The notes below the pieces were generated by a model, which was given only the letters and a program-made list of their open reading frames with translations, had not been told where the DNA came from and did not search any database. This document shows, piece by piece, positions 18,368 to 27,159 of a DNA stretch of 64,000 bases. The position numbers and the translations under genes are program-made. Source of the DNA: Citricoccus zhacaiensis (GTDB lineage Bacteria; Actinomycetota; Actinomycetes; Actinomycetales; Micrococcaceae); the NCBI RefSeq assembly GCF_014645315.1, contig NZ_BMLQ01000003.1, positions 116,063-180,062 of the forward strand, read 5' to 3'. Numbering within the stretch: position 1 is the stretch's first letter; each line of letters starts with the position of its first letter.

Positions 18368-18801
18368 GACTGGACGAACGGGGAGCACGTCGGATTCACT
18401 CTAGCAATCTCGGCACGGTCACCCATGGCCTGGGGCCCCTGGCCATCCAGATGGCGCTGATGTTGGGGGCCCAGGTCTACGCGGCCAAAATGAGTGAGGG
18501 AGGTCCATGGCGTCCTCCGCGGGTACGGCGATGCCCGGGTATCTCCTCGCTCATGAGCTTCACTGATGAGACCCGCGAGGCGACCGTTGACTCAGCCGGA
18601 TTCATTACGACGACTGCCAGGACCATCGGTTCCATCGACATGTGCGGCACCACGGTGCACGACAGTCACAATCATGTGCAAGCACCCGTAGGGGACGGCT
18701 GCATTAGGTCCAGACGTGCAGAAGGCTCCTCAATCGCTGCCGGAGTGCCCCATGGGCGGCAGGAGAGTCCGAGTTCTCGCTGCCGCCCACGGGACCTTTG
18801 A
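18364..18801 (+). pseudogene. Probable remnant of a zinc-type (MDR) alcohol dehydrogenase
   Basis: One reading frame of this 458-bp gap encodes two blocks that look like MDR dehydrogenase pieces in the right order: GLGPLAIQMALMLGAQVYAA (Rossmann GxGxxG-type with the strand-helix-strand ending) and ATVDSAGFITTTARTIGSID followed by CGTTV, which resembles the DVVVDFAGFGTTTAxAI-type segment. The spacing between them is shorter than in intact enzymes, and no catalytic N-terminal domain or proper start is present. It overlaps the thioesterase stop by 4 bp. It could also be a chance open frame in GC-rich DNA. Confidence 0.4.
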
Positions 18802-18825
18802 GAGTCCTGAAATCTCGTCGACGTT

Positions 18826-19632
18826 TCAGGCCACGGAGATCCCACCGTTGACGCTGATCACCTGGCCAGTGATGAGACTCGCCTCCGGAGAGGAGAGGAA
18901 GACGGCCAGATGGGCCAGATCGTCTGGACCGGTCATGCCCAAGTGGGCCTGACTGGTGATCTTGGTGAAGATCTTCTTGGAGAACTCCTGGTTCATGGCT
19001 CGGTCGAATGAGCCCGTCTCGGCGATGAGGGACGGAGTGATGCTGTTTACGCGAATGCCGTACCTCTTGGCCTCCAGCGCCAGCGTTCGGGTGAATGTGA
19101 CGATGGCGGACATGCTGGCTCCGATGATCGTCTCACCGGGAGTCGGGACCTTGGCGGCATCCGACGCAATGCAGATGACGCTTCCGGATCCCTGGTCTCG
19201 GAGGTAGGGGACGACCGCGCTGGTCATCACCAGCGGGCCGACCGCCTGCTCTAGGAACATCCGGGGAATGTCCTCGGTGGTGGTCTGGTGGAACAGCGTA
19301 GGTTGATACGGCGCGACGGTGGAGTTGCAGAGCACGTCGATTCGACCGAGCACGTCCTTCGCCGCGGCAGCGGCAGCGGTGGCACTCCCGGGGTCATTGG
19401 CATCGGCCCGGATGAACGTGAACTCGGTCACGGGACTCTTCGCCTGTGCTGACTCCACCGCTGCGCGTCCCCGGTCCTCGTTGCGTCCCATGAGGACGAC
19501 CCTGGGTGCCCCCGCGAGGCCGAACTGGATGCCCGTCGCCAAGCCGACACCCGACGTGCCGCCGGCGACGACGACTCCGGACTCGTTGATGGGAGGTGAC
19601 GCGACCCGGGCGGGTAGGTCGAGGTGATCCAT
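18826..19632 (-). CDS. SDR-fold protein lacking the catalytic Tyr and Lys (cluster A)
   Basis: A 268-residue short-chain dehydrogenase/reductase fold. The nucleotide-binding motif is kept (VAGGTSGVGLA, residues 22-32) but the NNAG motif is LCNSTV and the active site is degenerate: Ser157 in CIAS is present, while the YGASK pentad reads IGASM, so Tyr is Ile170 and Lys is Met174. It cannot use the classical SDR mechanism. A paralogue at 39667 has the same loss, so the degeneration predates or was selected in both clusters. Last gene of the minus-strand operon 24077-18826. Role might be an NAD(P)-dependent enoyl or dienoyl reductase or a non-catalytic partner; undecided. Confidence 0.85.
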   Translation of the reverse strand: MDHLDLPARVASPPINESGVVVAGGTSGVGLATGIQFGLAGAPRVVLMGRNEDRGRAAVESAQAKSPVTEFTFIRADANDPGSATAAAAAAKDVLGRIDVLCNSTVAPYQPTLFHQTTTEDIPRMFLEQAVGPLVMTSAVVPYLRDQGSGSVICIASDAAKVPTPGETIIGASMSAIVTFTRTLALEAKRYGIRVNSITPSLIAETGSFDRAMNQEFSKKIFTKITSQAHLGMTGPDDLAHLAVFLSSPEASLITGQVISVNGGISVA

Positions 19633-19675
19633 GGAGCTCCTTCTCTGGGAGGGTGACGTGGCCTGGTGCTGCCGC

Positions 19676-20722
19676 TCAGACGCCCTGTGGCGTCACGAGG
19701 GTGGTGGAGGACAGACGGCTGAGGATTTCGGCGGCCTCCTGCGCCATGGCGGGCACGAACTCCGCCACGGTGATGATGTCTTGGATGGTGCTGGACACCT
19801 GCCCGGCCAGGACGATGCCGCCCTCGGTATCGCCTTCGGTCTGTGCCCGCTTCATCAGGGTGATCTTCTGCCGCACGCGCTCGACGGGGTCCTCATCGCT
19901 CTCAGTGGGGTGGTGCCTTGACAGTGACGTGGTGACGTCGTTCTTCAACGCCCTGCAGGGGCCGTAGACCCCATCGAAGGCGATGTCCTGGCCCTCCGTG
20001 GACTTCAGGATCGCGTCAATGTAGAGGGGATTCCAGTCGGCATTGTCGGTCGAGGCGATGAATCGAGTCCCCATGGCAACGCCGTCGGCGCCCATGGAGA
20101 GAGCCGCAGCCAGTCCCCGTCCGTCCCGTGCACCTCCGGTCAACAGGACGGGAACGTCGACTGCCTCGGTGATGCTCGGGACCAGGACGAAGGTGTGCAT
20201 CTCCTTGCTGGGCGCATGGCCGCCCATCTCGAAGCCTGCGGCGATGATGACATCCACCCCAGCCTCTGCTGACTTTATCGCCTGACGAGTGGCGCCGACC
20301 TTGTGCTGGTGGATCATCCCCTCGTCCTTGATCTGCTGGATGTAGGGTCCGGGGAAGCCGGCAGACGTCGTCATCACCGTGAGTCGTTCCGCAATTGCTG
20401 GGTCCGCTCGGCGGGCCTCGAAGGCGGCTTCCACGTAGACGTCGGAGAACGGGAGGACATCGCCGTTGGAATCGACTCCTACGGGGATGTTCACGGCGAA
20501 GGGCCGATCCGTCAGACTCGCGCATTCCTCGATGTGGTCGCGGAATTCTCGAGCGGCAGCCTTCAGATCAAAGGGGAAGCCCGGCGTGCTGACGGTGCCG
20601 AGGCCACCAGCGTTAGACACTGCGGCGGCGAGCTTCGGGGTACGGAACGGGCCCATGCCCTCCTGGACGATCGGGTGTTCGATCCCGAGCAGCTTCGTGT
20701 AGCGGTTCTCGATGAATGACAT
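19676..20722 (-). CDS. NPD/nitronate monooxygenase-family FMN protein (cluster A)
   Basis: A 348-residue TIM-barrel flavoprotein of the 2-nitropropane dioxygenase/nitronate monooxygenase superfamily, which also includes FabK-type enoyl reductases. PIVQEGMGPFRTPKLAAAVS at the N-terminus, AAGFEMGGHAPS with the conserved GGH near residue 175, and VPVLLTGGARDGRGLAAAL in the FMN phosphate region are seen. Start at the ATG with GAGAGGAACC upstream. A close paralogue (38555) occupies the equivalent place in cluster B next to the equivalent SDR. In this CoA-ester context an enoyl/dienoyl-CoA reductase or oxidase role is plausible; nitronate oxidation is the default family name only. Confidence 0.85.
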   Translation of the reverse strand: MSFIENRYTKLLGIEHPIVQEGMGPFRTPKLAAAVSNAGGLGTVSTPGFPFDLKAAAREFRDHIEECASLTDRPFAVNIPVGVDSNGDVLPFSDVYVEAAFEARRADPAIAERLTVMTTSAGFPGPYIQQIKDEGMIHQHKVGATRQAIKSAEAGVDVIIAAGFEMGGHAPSKEMHTFVLVPSITEAVDVPVLLTGGARDGRGLAAALSMGADGVAMGTRFIASTDNADWNPLYIDAILKSTEGQDIAFDGVYGPCRALKNDVTTSLSRHHPTESDEDPVERVRQKITLMKRAQTEGDTEGGIVLAGQVSSTIQDIITVAEFVPAMAQEAAEILSRLSSTTLVTPQGV

Positions 20723-20762
20723 GGTGGTTCCTCTCAGCAAGGGTCAGTGATGGAAGGTTGGT

Positions 20763-22118
20763 TCAGGCGACGGGGGCGGTGCCGGTGGCGCGAGTGGACG
20801 CCGTGAGCCGGTAGGCACTGATGGCGCCGAGCACTGCAAGGACGATGCAGATGACCGGCACTGCCCAGATTCCGAGTGCACTCGTCTCGAGGGACACGGC
20901 CACCAGCGGGCCGAAACCACCGAGGACCGACGCGGCCTGCAGGCCGAGCGAGCCTGCGGTGTACCGCACCTGTGGAGGGAGGTTGTCGACGATGAAGGCG
21001 GGGAAGACGCCATTGACCACGGCGTGCCCCAACCCCGCTGTCGCACAGAGGGACAGGGCGATGAGCAGGATGTTCCCGGTGCCGATGGAGGCCATGTACG
21101 CGAAGAGGAAGATGGCCTCGGCCAGAATTCCTGCCGCCATGAGGTGGGTTCTCCCGATCTTGTCCGAGAGCGAGCCCCACACTGGGTTCATGACCACGAC
21201 GAGGGCGGTGGCGATGGTCACCACCCAGAGCATCGTCGTCCGATCGACTCCTGCGCTCGCGGTGGCGTAGCTGAGGCTGTACACGGTGAGGATGTACCAG
21301 ATGACGAACATCGCTGACATGAGCAGGGTGATGGACACCATGGTGCCCAGATGGTTCTTGAAGGCGTACGTGATCGGGTTCATCGGCTTCGCGGCCGGGG
21401 ACTCGCCCTCCGCCTTCTTGGTCTCGACGAAGTCCGGGGTCTCCTCCAGGCCGAAGCGGATGAGCAGCCCCAGCAGGACGATCACGGCGCTGGCGAGGAA
21501 GGGGATCCTCCAGCCCCAAGCCTCCAGTTGGTCGGCTGGCATGAGACTGACCACAGCGAACACGCCGGTGGCGAGGACCGTGCCGCCCTGGCCGCCGGCC
21601 GTGGCGAAGCTGCCGAAGAGCCCTCGACGTCCCTCCGGGGCATGCTCCGTGGCGATGAGGATTGAGCCTCCGAGCTCACCGCCGATGGCGATGCCCTGGA
21701 AGATGCGGAGTACAACAAGGATGATCGGAGCGGCTACGCCGATGGCCGCATAGGGCGGGATGACTCCCATGAGCACCGTGGCGGCACCCATCATGGCGAG
21801 CGTCAGGAGGATGGCCGTCTTCCTGCTGATCCGGTCCCCGATGTAACCGAAGATGATGGCTCCCACCGGTCGGGCCAGGTAGCCCGTGGCGAAGGTCGCG
21901 AAGGACAGGATCAGCGCCAGGGCAGAGGACGATTCCGGGAAGAAGACCCTGTCAAAGACCAAGGCCGAGGCCGTCCCGTAGATCACCAGGTCGTAGTACT
22001 CGAGAACGGAACCCATGAAGGCGGCGAACGACGCACGCTTTGCCTGGGACGGCTTCTGGGGGGGCTGTTGTGACACGTCACCACTGAGAGGACTGTCGCG
22101 AAGGACGTCGTTGCTCAT
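20763..22118 (-). CDS. MFS transporter, metabolite:H+ symporter (MHS) type
   Basis: A 451-residue membrane protein of the MHS branch (shikimate, citrate, proline-betaine, ketoglutarate carriers). FAAFMGSVLEYYDLVIYGTA near residues 30-50 is diagnostic, as are GYLARPVGAIIFGYIGDR and GGSILIATEHAPEGRRG. ATG 22118 has GGAGAA upstream. It lies between the ligase and the NPD gene in one minus-strand operon, so it probably imports the acid that the ligase activates, by proton symport. Confidence 0.88.
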   Translation of the reverse strand: MSNDVLRDSPLSGDVSQQPPQKPSQAKRASFAAFMGSVLEYYDLVIYGTASALVFDRVFFPESSSALALILSFATFATGYLARPVGAIIFGYIGDRISRKTAILLTLAMMGAATVLMGVIPPYAAIGVAAPIILVVLRIFQGIAIGGELGGSILIATEHAPEGRRGLFGSFATAGGQGGTVLATGVFAVVSLMPADQLEAWGWRIPFLASAVIVLLGLLIRFGLEETPDFVETKKAEGESPAAKPMNPITYAFKNHLGTMVSITLLMSAMFVIWYILTVYSLSYATASAGVDRTTMLWVVTIATALVVVMNPVWGSLSDKIGRTHLMAAGILAEAIFLFAYMASIGTGNILLIALSLCATAGLGHAVVNGVFPAFIVDNLPPQVRYTAGSLGLQAASVLGGFGPLVAVSLETSALGIWAVPVICIVLAVLGAISAYRLTASTRATGTAPVA

Positions 22119-22139
22119 AGTTTTCTCCGGTTTCAAGGA

Positions 22140-24077
22140 TTAGTGGATGGAAGGAACGGGGGAGGCGGCGACGGTCAGCGCCACCTTGATGGAGGACAGC
22201 TCCGAAGCGGCGCGGCTGAACGGCTCGGAGCATTGATCTTCGGCCGGCAGCTTCATGAGGACTGTGGCGGCATCCGGGCTGCCCGGCTGCTTCGCAGCCA
22301 GGTCGAACTCGATCTCCGGGCCCAGATATCGGTCGACGATTTCGCGGACGACGCTCTCCAATGCAGCGTGGCGGAGGGAAGGTTTCGCGATCTTGCCGAC
22401 CGGGGTCTGCGGAATCTCGTCAAGGATCGTGATGGAAACGGGCAGTGCCGCCCGTTCTTGGACCAGACTCCTGCAGTGCTCGAAGAGCTCCTGCTCGGTG
22501 GCATCGGTGTCGGCCTTCAACTGAACGAAGGCCACCGGCAGTTCGCCCTTGCTTGCGTCAGGCCGTCCCACTGCGGCCGCCAGCTGGACCTTCGGGTGAG
22601 TGGATAGGGCGAATTCGATGTCCCTGGGATCGATGTTGTGGCCACCGCGGATGATCAGGTCCTTGGACCGCCCGGACACAAAGACGAATCCATCTTCGTC
22701 GATGTATCCGAGATCTCCCGTGTTGCCCCACCTCTGTCCATCCGGCATGGACCTGATGAAGAACTCCTCATCGATCGCGGGATCGAGGTATCCGGGGCAC
22801 AGGGTGGCACCACCGATGGCGAGGTTGCCGACCTCACGCGGTTCGCACTCCCTCTTGAACTCGTTGTCCTGGACGATCACAGCCTTGACCGGAGTGTTCG
22901 GCAGGGTACGCCCCGCCGAACCGACCCGCGGCATATCACCGTCGTTGTAGTGGCCGGTGATCGTCCCATGCAACTCGGTCATGCCCCAGTTGTCCCGGAG
23001 CCACAGGCCGAACCGCTCGTGGAAAGTCCTGACGAGCTCCTCGGGGAGGACGCTTCCACCACAGTGCACATCAGAGAGGAGAGTGCCCTGGGGGCCCCCG
23101 TCACGTTGGAGGAGTGCCTGATACGTGGTCGGTGTCGCGAGGACAGAGGTCATCTTCCATGCCCTGGCGATGTCCCAGAAGCAGTCGATGGTCCACTTGC
23201 TCCTGAAGCCGACGCTGGTCAGCGTCAGCAGTGTCTGTCCGTACAGGATCGTTCGAAGACCAAGGGAGATGGTTCCTCCACAGTGGAAGTTCGGCATGCC
23301 GTGGCCGACGACACCATCTTCATCCGGCCCCATCAGGGAGCCAACGTTCGAAGCGACATTCAGTTGGCCCATCTGGTTCATTCGAACCAACTTCGGCTGT
23401 CCCGTCGTTCCGCCCGTGGGCATGAACATGGAATCTCGGTGTGAATCGGAGTCCAAGGCGAACTCGATCGTGCTGTTGCTGTGTCCCTCGAGCACCCTGT
23501 CCAGTCCGAACTCGGAGTGGTCGTCTCCGATCAGGAGGACCCGTTTGAGAGACGGTACGTCGGCACGGAGGTCAGCGAAGTCGTCCAGGCCACGCTCCTT
23601 CGCCACCTCGGGTGTGGTGACCAGGACGGTCGCCTCCGAGGTCCTCAGGAGCCCGACCAGGGCGTGGTACTCGATGAAGGGGTTGATGGGTACTGCCACG
23701 CCGGCCGTCTGTGCTGCCCACAGCGCGATGAGTCCGTCATTGAGCATGGGCACCATCGTCGCGACGATGGTGCGCTGGCTCCCCGATGCAGCGGTGAAGC
23801 AGTTCGCCATCTGGGTCATGCGGCTGAGCAATTGCCCATAGGTCGTCGTCTCACGTGATTTCTCGACCGAGGGGGCCTCCAGACGGACAATGGCCGGCTT
23901 CTCCGGTGACTGACCTGCGATCTGCTGAACGCAGCCGTAGATGGTGTCTGCCGCGCGCAACTGCTCGGGGGTGAAGCTCTCGAGGAACTGTCGATCCTCC
24001 GGGGTGTTGATGCGGTGACGGAACGTAGATTTTCCGTTTGGGGTAGCCGATGTGGAAGTGCCGAATGTCGATGCCAT
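22140..24077 (-). CDS. AMP-forming acyl-CoA ligase of cluster A
   Basis: A 645-residue ligase. P-loop PTGGTTGQPKLVR near residue 235, NWGMTEL near 375, GNTGDLGYIDEDG near 460, hinge GRSKDLIIRGGHNIDP near 475, catalytic Lys in TPVGKIAKPSLRH near 560. The PTGGTTG form and GHNIDP hinge resemble ligases for alicyclic or aryl acids, but specificity is not proven. It carries about 65 extra C-terminal residues beyond the usual end. First gene of the minus-strand operon and divergent from the iron-sulfur subunits, so activation and reduction/dehydration share one control region. Confidence 0.88.
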   Translation of the reverse strand: MASTFGTSTSATPNGKSTFRHRINTPEDRQFLESFTPEQLRAADTIYGCVQQIAGQSPEKPAIVRLEAPSVEKSRETTTYGQLLSRMTQMANCFTAASGSQRTIVATMVPMLNDGLIALWAAQTAGVAVPINPFIEYHALVGLLRTSEATVLVTTPEVAKERGLDDFADLRADVPSLKRVLLIGDDHSEFGLDRVLEGHSNSTIEFALDSDSHRDSMFMPTGGTTGQPKLVRMNQMGQLNVASNVGSLMGPDEDGVVGHGMPNFHCGGTISLGLRTILYGQTLLTLTSVGFRSKWTIDCFWDIARAWKMTSVLATPTTYQALLQRDGGPQGTLLSDVHCGGSVLPEELVRTFHERFGLWLRDNWGMTELHGTITGHYNDGDMPRVGSAGRTLPNTPVKAVIVQDNEFKRECEPREVGNLAIGGATLCPGYLDPAIDEEFFIRSMPDGQRWGNTGDLGYIDEDGFVFVSGRSKDLIIRGGHNIDPRDIEFALSTHPKVQLAAAVGRPDASKGELPVAFVQLKADTDATEQELFEHCRSLVQERAALPVSITILDEIPQTPVGKIAKPSLRHAALESVVREIVDRYLGPEIEFDLAAKQPGSPDAATVLMKLPAEDQCSEPFSRAASELSSIKVALTVAASPVPSIH

Positions 24078-24151
24078 GTGCTGTTTCGTCCTTCAACCTG
24101 ACGCGGAGCGGCGCGTCTGAGTGGATGGTTCAGTCAAGCGACTGGCATAAG

Positions 24152-24167
24152 AGTGACAGGAATCACA
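24152..24167. promoter_or_regulatory. CRP/GlxR-like box, cluster A
   Basis: AGTGACAGGAATCACA matches 9 of 10 fixed positions of TGTGA-N6-TCACA. It lies 75 bp before the ligase start on the minus strand. Confidence 0.55.
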
Positions 24168-24190
24168 TTCGAATTGCAAGACCTATTTTT

Positions 24191-24201
24191 AGGTCATACC
24201 A
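24191..24201. promoter_or_regulatory. TGGTCNGACCA-like operator, cluster A
   Basis: AGGTCATACCA keeps 8 of 10 fixed positions. It overlaps the right arm of the perfect inverted repeat at 24180-24195, so two repressor-type signals are superimposed upstream of the ligase gene. Confidence 0.4.
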
Positions 24202-24377
24202 GTTCAAGGGAATTAGCCCCAGGCGCGTCAATGGAGTGGGATTTCCTTCTCAAGTGATTCGAGAGGAGAAATGCCACTCCTGAGAGGCTCTACGTGATAT
24301 TTGCCCGATTGATCCTGAAGGCGATCGCGCCCTCGGCGCGCCGGCTTGATGTCGAAATACTACAGACTGCATGCCGA

Positions 24378-24417
24378 AGTCACAACTGTTGACAAATGTT
24401 TTGGGGCTGCTCACACT
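24378..24417 (+). promoter_or_regulatory. Composite promoter shared with cluster B
   Basis: AGTCAC, 5 bp, then TTGACAAATGTT; the TTGACA is a perfect -35 box (24389-24394), followed 17 bp later by CACACT (24412-24417), a weak actinobacterial-type -10. The same AGTCAC-N5-TTGACAAATGTT string, with the same spacing, lies upstream of the paralogous gene in cluster B (minus strand 36358-36336). Conservation between otherwise different flanks suggests a regulator site, possibly for the PaaX-family proteins. Confidence 0.6.
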
Positions 24418-24559
24418 GAAATGACCGGACAGGCCATCCCGTCAAGTGCTCAAGAGCAACGACCGAATGACCTGCATCGGAGGTGGCTCGTCGCGACGGG
24501 TGCCCATGCCGCACGGCGGCACTCGCCACGCATCCAGATTTCTTCCGAACGGAGTTGAC

Positions 24560-25738
24560 ATGACTACTGAAGTGCAGTCTCAGGCGCTGGATCGTCTGCG
24601 CCAGGCGGCCCGTGACCCCCGTGGGTATGTCGAAGACTGGAAGCTTCGTACCGGCGGTCTGGCCCTAGGGATCTTTCCCATGAACTTCCCCGTGGAGATC
24701 ACTCATGCCGCGGGTGTCCTGCCCGTGATGGTGCAGGCTGGCGATGAGGCCATCAGTGACGGAAATTACCTGCTCACCGAGTACTACTGCGGCTTCACGA
24801 GGTCAGTGGCCGACCAGGCCTCGAAGGGCCAACTCGACCACCTTGACGGGTTCATGAGTGCGGATCACTGCATCGAGTTGATGGGAGCCGTTGACGTGGT
24901 CCGGGAGAGCCTGCCGGACCGGAAGGTGTTCTATGGGCAGTTCATCGCCGTCATGGGCCACGATTGGATGGACCGGAAGCTGAGGGCCACCGTCGAGGAG
25001 TTCATCTCGGAGATGGAGACATTCTCCGGCTCGTCGATCTCCACGGAGGACCTGCACCGCAGTATCGGCATCCTCAACGAGAACCGCTCGATGATCCGAC
25101 AGATCTTCCAGGATCGGCGCGAGGGCCGCTACCGGGTGGATCCAACACTTCTCCAGGACATCGTCAAGTCGTCGATGATCATGGATCGTCAGGAGCACAC
25201 AGCGCTGCTTCGGGAGGTCGCCGATGAGCTGGCATCTCAGTCGTCGTCCGAAGACGGCCTGATCCGAGTGCACCTGTCCGGCCACTTCTGCCACGCGCCG
25301 AACCCCGACCTGTTGACGGCTATCGAGGACTGCGGCGCCATCGTCGTCGACGACGACCTGTTCACGGGGTACCGATATGTCTCGACCGACGTCCCTGAGG
25401 ACTCTGACCCGGTGGAGGCCATCTGTGCCTGGTACCAGGATCGCAATACCAACGCACCCTGCCCAACGAGGGTCCAACATGACATCGACTGGGATGGCTA
25501 TCTCGTCGACTCGGTCCGCAACAACAAGGTTGATGCGGTGCTGGTCCTGATGGCCAAGTTCTGCGAGCCACACATGCTCTACTACCCGGAAATTCGCAAG
25601 GCACTCTCCGCCGCCGACATTCCCCACCTGATGCTCGAGACAGAACATCTGGGTATGCCGCTGGAGACGATCCGCACTCGACTCGAGGCGCTCTTCGAGG
25701 GCATTCGACGCCGCTCACTGCAATCGGCCAACGCCTAA
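24560..25738 (+). CDS. 2-hydroxyacyl-CoA dehydratase/benzoyl-CoA reductase subunit, BcrC-like (cluster A)
   Basis: A 392-residue protein of the HgdB/BcrC (HGD-D) family. These subunits each carry a cubane iron-sulfur cluster and, after ATP-driven electron injection by the activator, reduce an aryl-CoA ring or eliminate water from a 2-hydroxyacyl-CoA. Conserved cysteines are Cys77 (YYCG), Cys104 (ADHC), Cys244 (GHFC), Cys258, Cys301 (APCP) and Cys335 (KFCEPHMLYYP); the paralogue at 35091 keeps all six. Length equals that of BcrC-type subunits. ATG 24560 follows GGAG. The next gene encodes the larger partner. BCR versus dehydratase cannot be decided from sequence alone. Confidence 0.85.
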   Translation: MTTEVQSQALDRLRQAARDPRGYVEDWKLRTGGLALGIFPMNFPVEITHAAGVLPVMVQAGDEAISDGNYLLTEYYCGFTRSVADQASKGQLDHLDGFMSADHCIELMGAVDVVRESLPDRKVFYGQFIAVMGHDWMDRKLRATVEEFISEMETFSGSSISTEDLHRSIGILNENRSMIRQIFQDRREGRYRVDPTLLQDIVKSSMIMDRQEHTALLREVADELASQSSSEDGLIRVHLSGHFCHAPNPDLLTAIEDCGAIVVDDDLFTGYRYVSTDVPEDSDPVEAICAWYQDRNTNAPCPTRVQHDIDWDGYLVDSVRNNKVDAVLVLMAKFCEPHMLYYPEIRKALSAADIPHLMLETEHLGMPLETIRTRLEALFEGIRRRSLQSANA

Positions 25739-25760
25739 AAACTGCTGAAGGGACCACACC

Positions 25761-27116
25761 ATGACGACGGTAGCCGCCGACACTCGCGCGACATCCAAGG
25801 TCAATCGACTCAAGCTGCCTGAAGGGCAGAACATGGTCAATGAATATTGGGAGGACATTTTCTCCGCTCGCGAGCGGGGACAGAAGGTCGTCTGGTACAA
25901 CGGGTCGGCTGTCAATCCGTTCTTCCAGGCTGCCGGCTTGAGCTGGGCCCATGGAGAGGCCTTCTCTGCACGGCTGGCGGCCCAGGAACTCGAGAAACCC
26001 GCGCAGCTGGCGGCCGAGGAGTACGGGTACGCCGGTGAGCTCTGCTCATATGCCCGTACTCACCTCGGCTGTGCGGTCCTCACGGAAAGTGCTCGGAGTC
26101 GCAAGGTCAATGCAGCCCAGACCGGCATCGTCGGTTTGGCGGACCAAGAGGAGCTGGCCTCGAGGCTCCCGACGCCGGACTTCTTCGTCAATGCCTATGC
26201 AGGGTGCAGTACCGGCCAGCAGTGGGACGAGATCACCTATCGGGTGTTCGGCAAGAAGGTCCCGATCTACAACGTTGACATCCCTTTCCTCTGGGGCAAC
26301 AAGCCGGATTCCACCTACCTTGGCGGGGAGGAGTGGGAAGGCGCCTCGGACTACGTCGAAGATCAGCTCAAGGGAATGATCGGCTTCATTGAGGAGCAGA
26401 CCGGCAATCCGTTCGACATGGACGCCTTGAGCCAGAATATGGCGTACATCAAGAGAGCCTCGGAACTGAGGCGAGAGGCCATGGCGCTGTGCAAGACGGG
26501 TCCGGCACCGGCCACGTTCTGGGACTGGATCGCGTCGATCGCCCACATCAACTTCATGCCTGCCTCAGAGGGCCTGGTGACCTACTTCCAGGCGGTCAAG
26601 GATGAGATCGAGTCGCGTCTGGAGAACAACGTCTCCGGGATCGCCAATGAGCGGTACCGGTTGTACTTCGACGGCATCATGAACTGGAACAAGCTCGGAG
26701 AGTTGGCGCGGCTCTTTGCGAGCTATGACGTCTCCGTTGTCGCAGGGCGGTATACGCATAATGCCTTCTGGCAGGAGCCGCACCTCATTGACCCTGAGAA
26801 CCCGCTGCGCGGCATGGCCCAGCACTACCTTCTCTGCCCCACCAATCACGGGGTGAAGACGCTGAAGAACATGACGAACAAGGATCTCGTGGACTACGAC
26901 CTCGACGGCCTCGTCTTCCACTCGACCAGGACGTGCCGTGCGTTCGCCGGCCCCCAGCACCTCTTGGCGAAGTCGGCGGAGGCAGAGCTTGGCCTCCCGT
27001 CGATCTTCTTCGAGGGAGACGTCGCCGACGCCTCGTTCTACAAGGGAGAGATGCTGGCCACCAGGCTGGAAGGCATGTTGGAGTCCATCGACATCCGCCG
27101 AACCCGGGCGTCCTGA
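25761..27116 (+). CDS. 2-hydroxyacyl-CoA dehydratase/benzoyl-CoA reductase subunit, BcrB-like (cluster A)
   Basis: A 451-residue partner of the preceding subunit, in the size range of BcrB. Candidate cluster ligands are Cys95 (ELCSY), Cys104 (HLGC), Cys149 (YAGCSTGQQWD), Cys244, Cys359 (LLCPTNHG) and Cys392 (STRTCRA), all matched in the cluster B paralogue. The two proteins would form the heterodimer in which the radical reaction on the CoA thioester takes place. GAAGGGA precedes the ATG, 22 bp after the upstream stop. The enzyme class is typically very oxygen-sensitive, so its presence suggests low-oxygen expression or an unusual tolerance. Confidence 0.85.
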   Translation: MTTVAADTRATSKVNRLKLPEGQNMVNEYWEDIFSARERGQKVVWYNGSAVNPFFQAAGLSWAHGEAFSARLAAQELEKPAQLAAEEYGYAGELCSYARTHLGCAVLTESARSRKVNAAQTGIVGLADQEELASRLPTPDFFVNAYAGCSTGQQWDEITYRVFGKKVPIYNVDIPFLWGNKPDSTYLGGEEWEGASDYVEDQLKGMIGFIEEQTGNPFDMDALSQNMAYIKRASELRREAMALCKTGPAPATFWDWIASIAHINFMPASEGLVTYFQAVKDEIESRLENNVSGIANERYRLYFDGIMNWNKLGELARLFASYDVSVVAGRYTHNAFWQEPHLIDPENPLRGMAQHYLLCPTNHGVKTLKNMTNKDLVDYDLDGLVFHSTRTCRAFAGPQHLLAKSAEAELGLPSIFFEGDVADASFYKGEMLATRLEGMLESIDIRRTRAS

Positions 27117-27159
27117 GTCGCCGGGTACAAGCCAGTAGCGTCGCCGGAAGGAGTCCGCC

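Larger units (their letters stand above)
24078..24559. other. Divergent regulatory region of cluster A
   Basis: This 482-bp gap between the ligase and the first iron-sulfur subunit is AT-rich compared with its surroundings and holds no convincing gene. It contains a CRP/GlxR-like box (24152-24167), a 6-4-6 perfect hairpin GACCTA-TTTT-TAGGTC (24180-24195), a TGGTCNGACCA-like site overlapping that hairpin (24191-24201), and the composite promoter element shared with cluster B (24378-24417). Confidence 0.7.
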
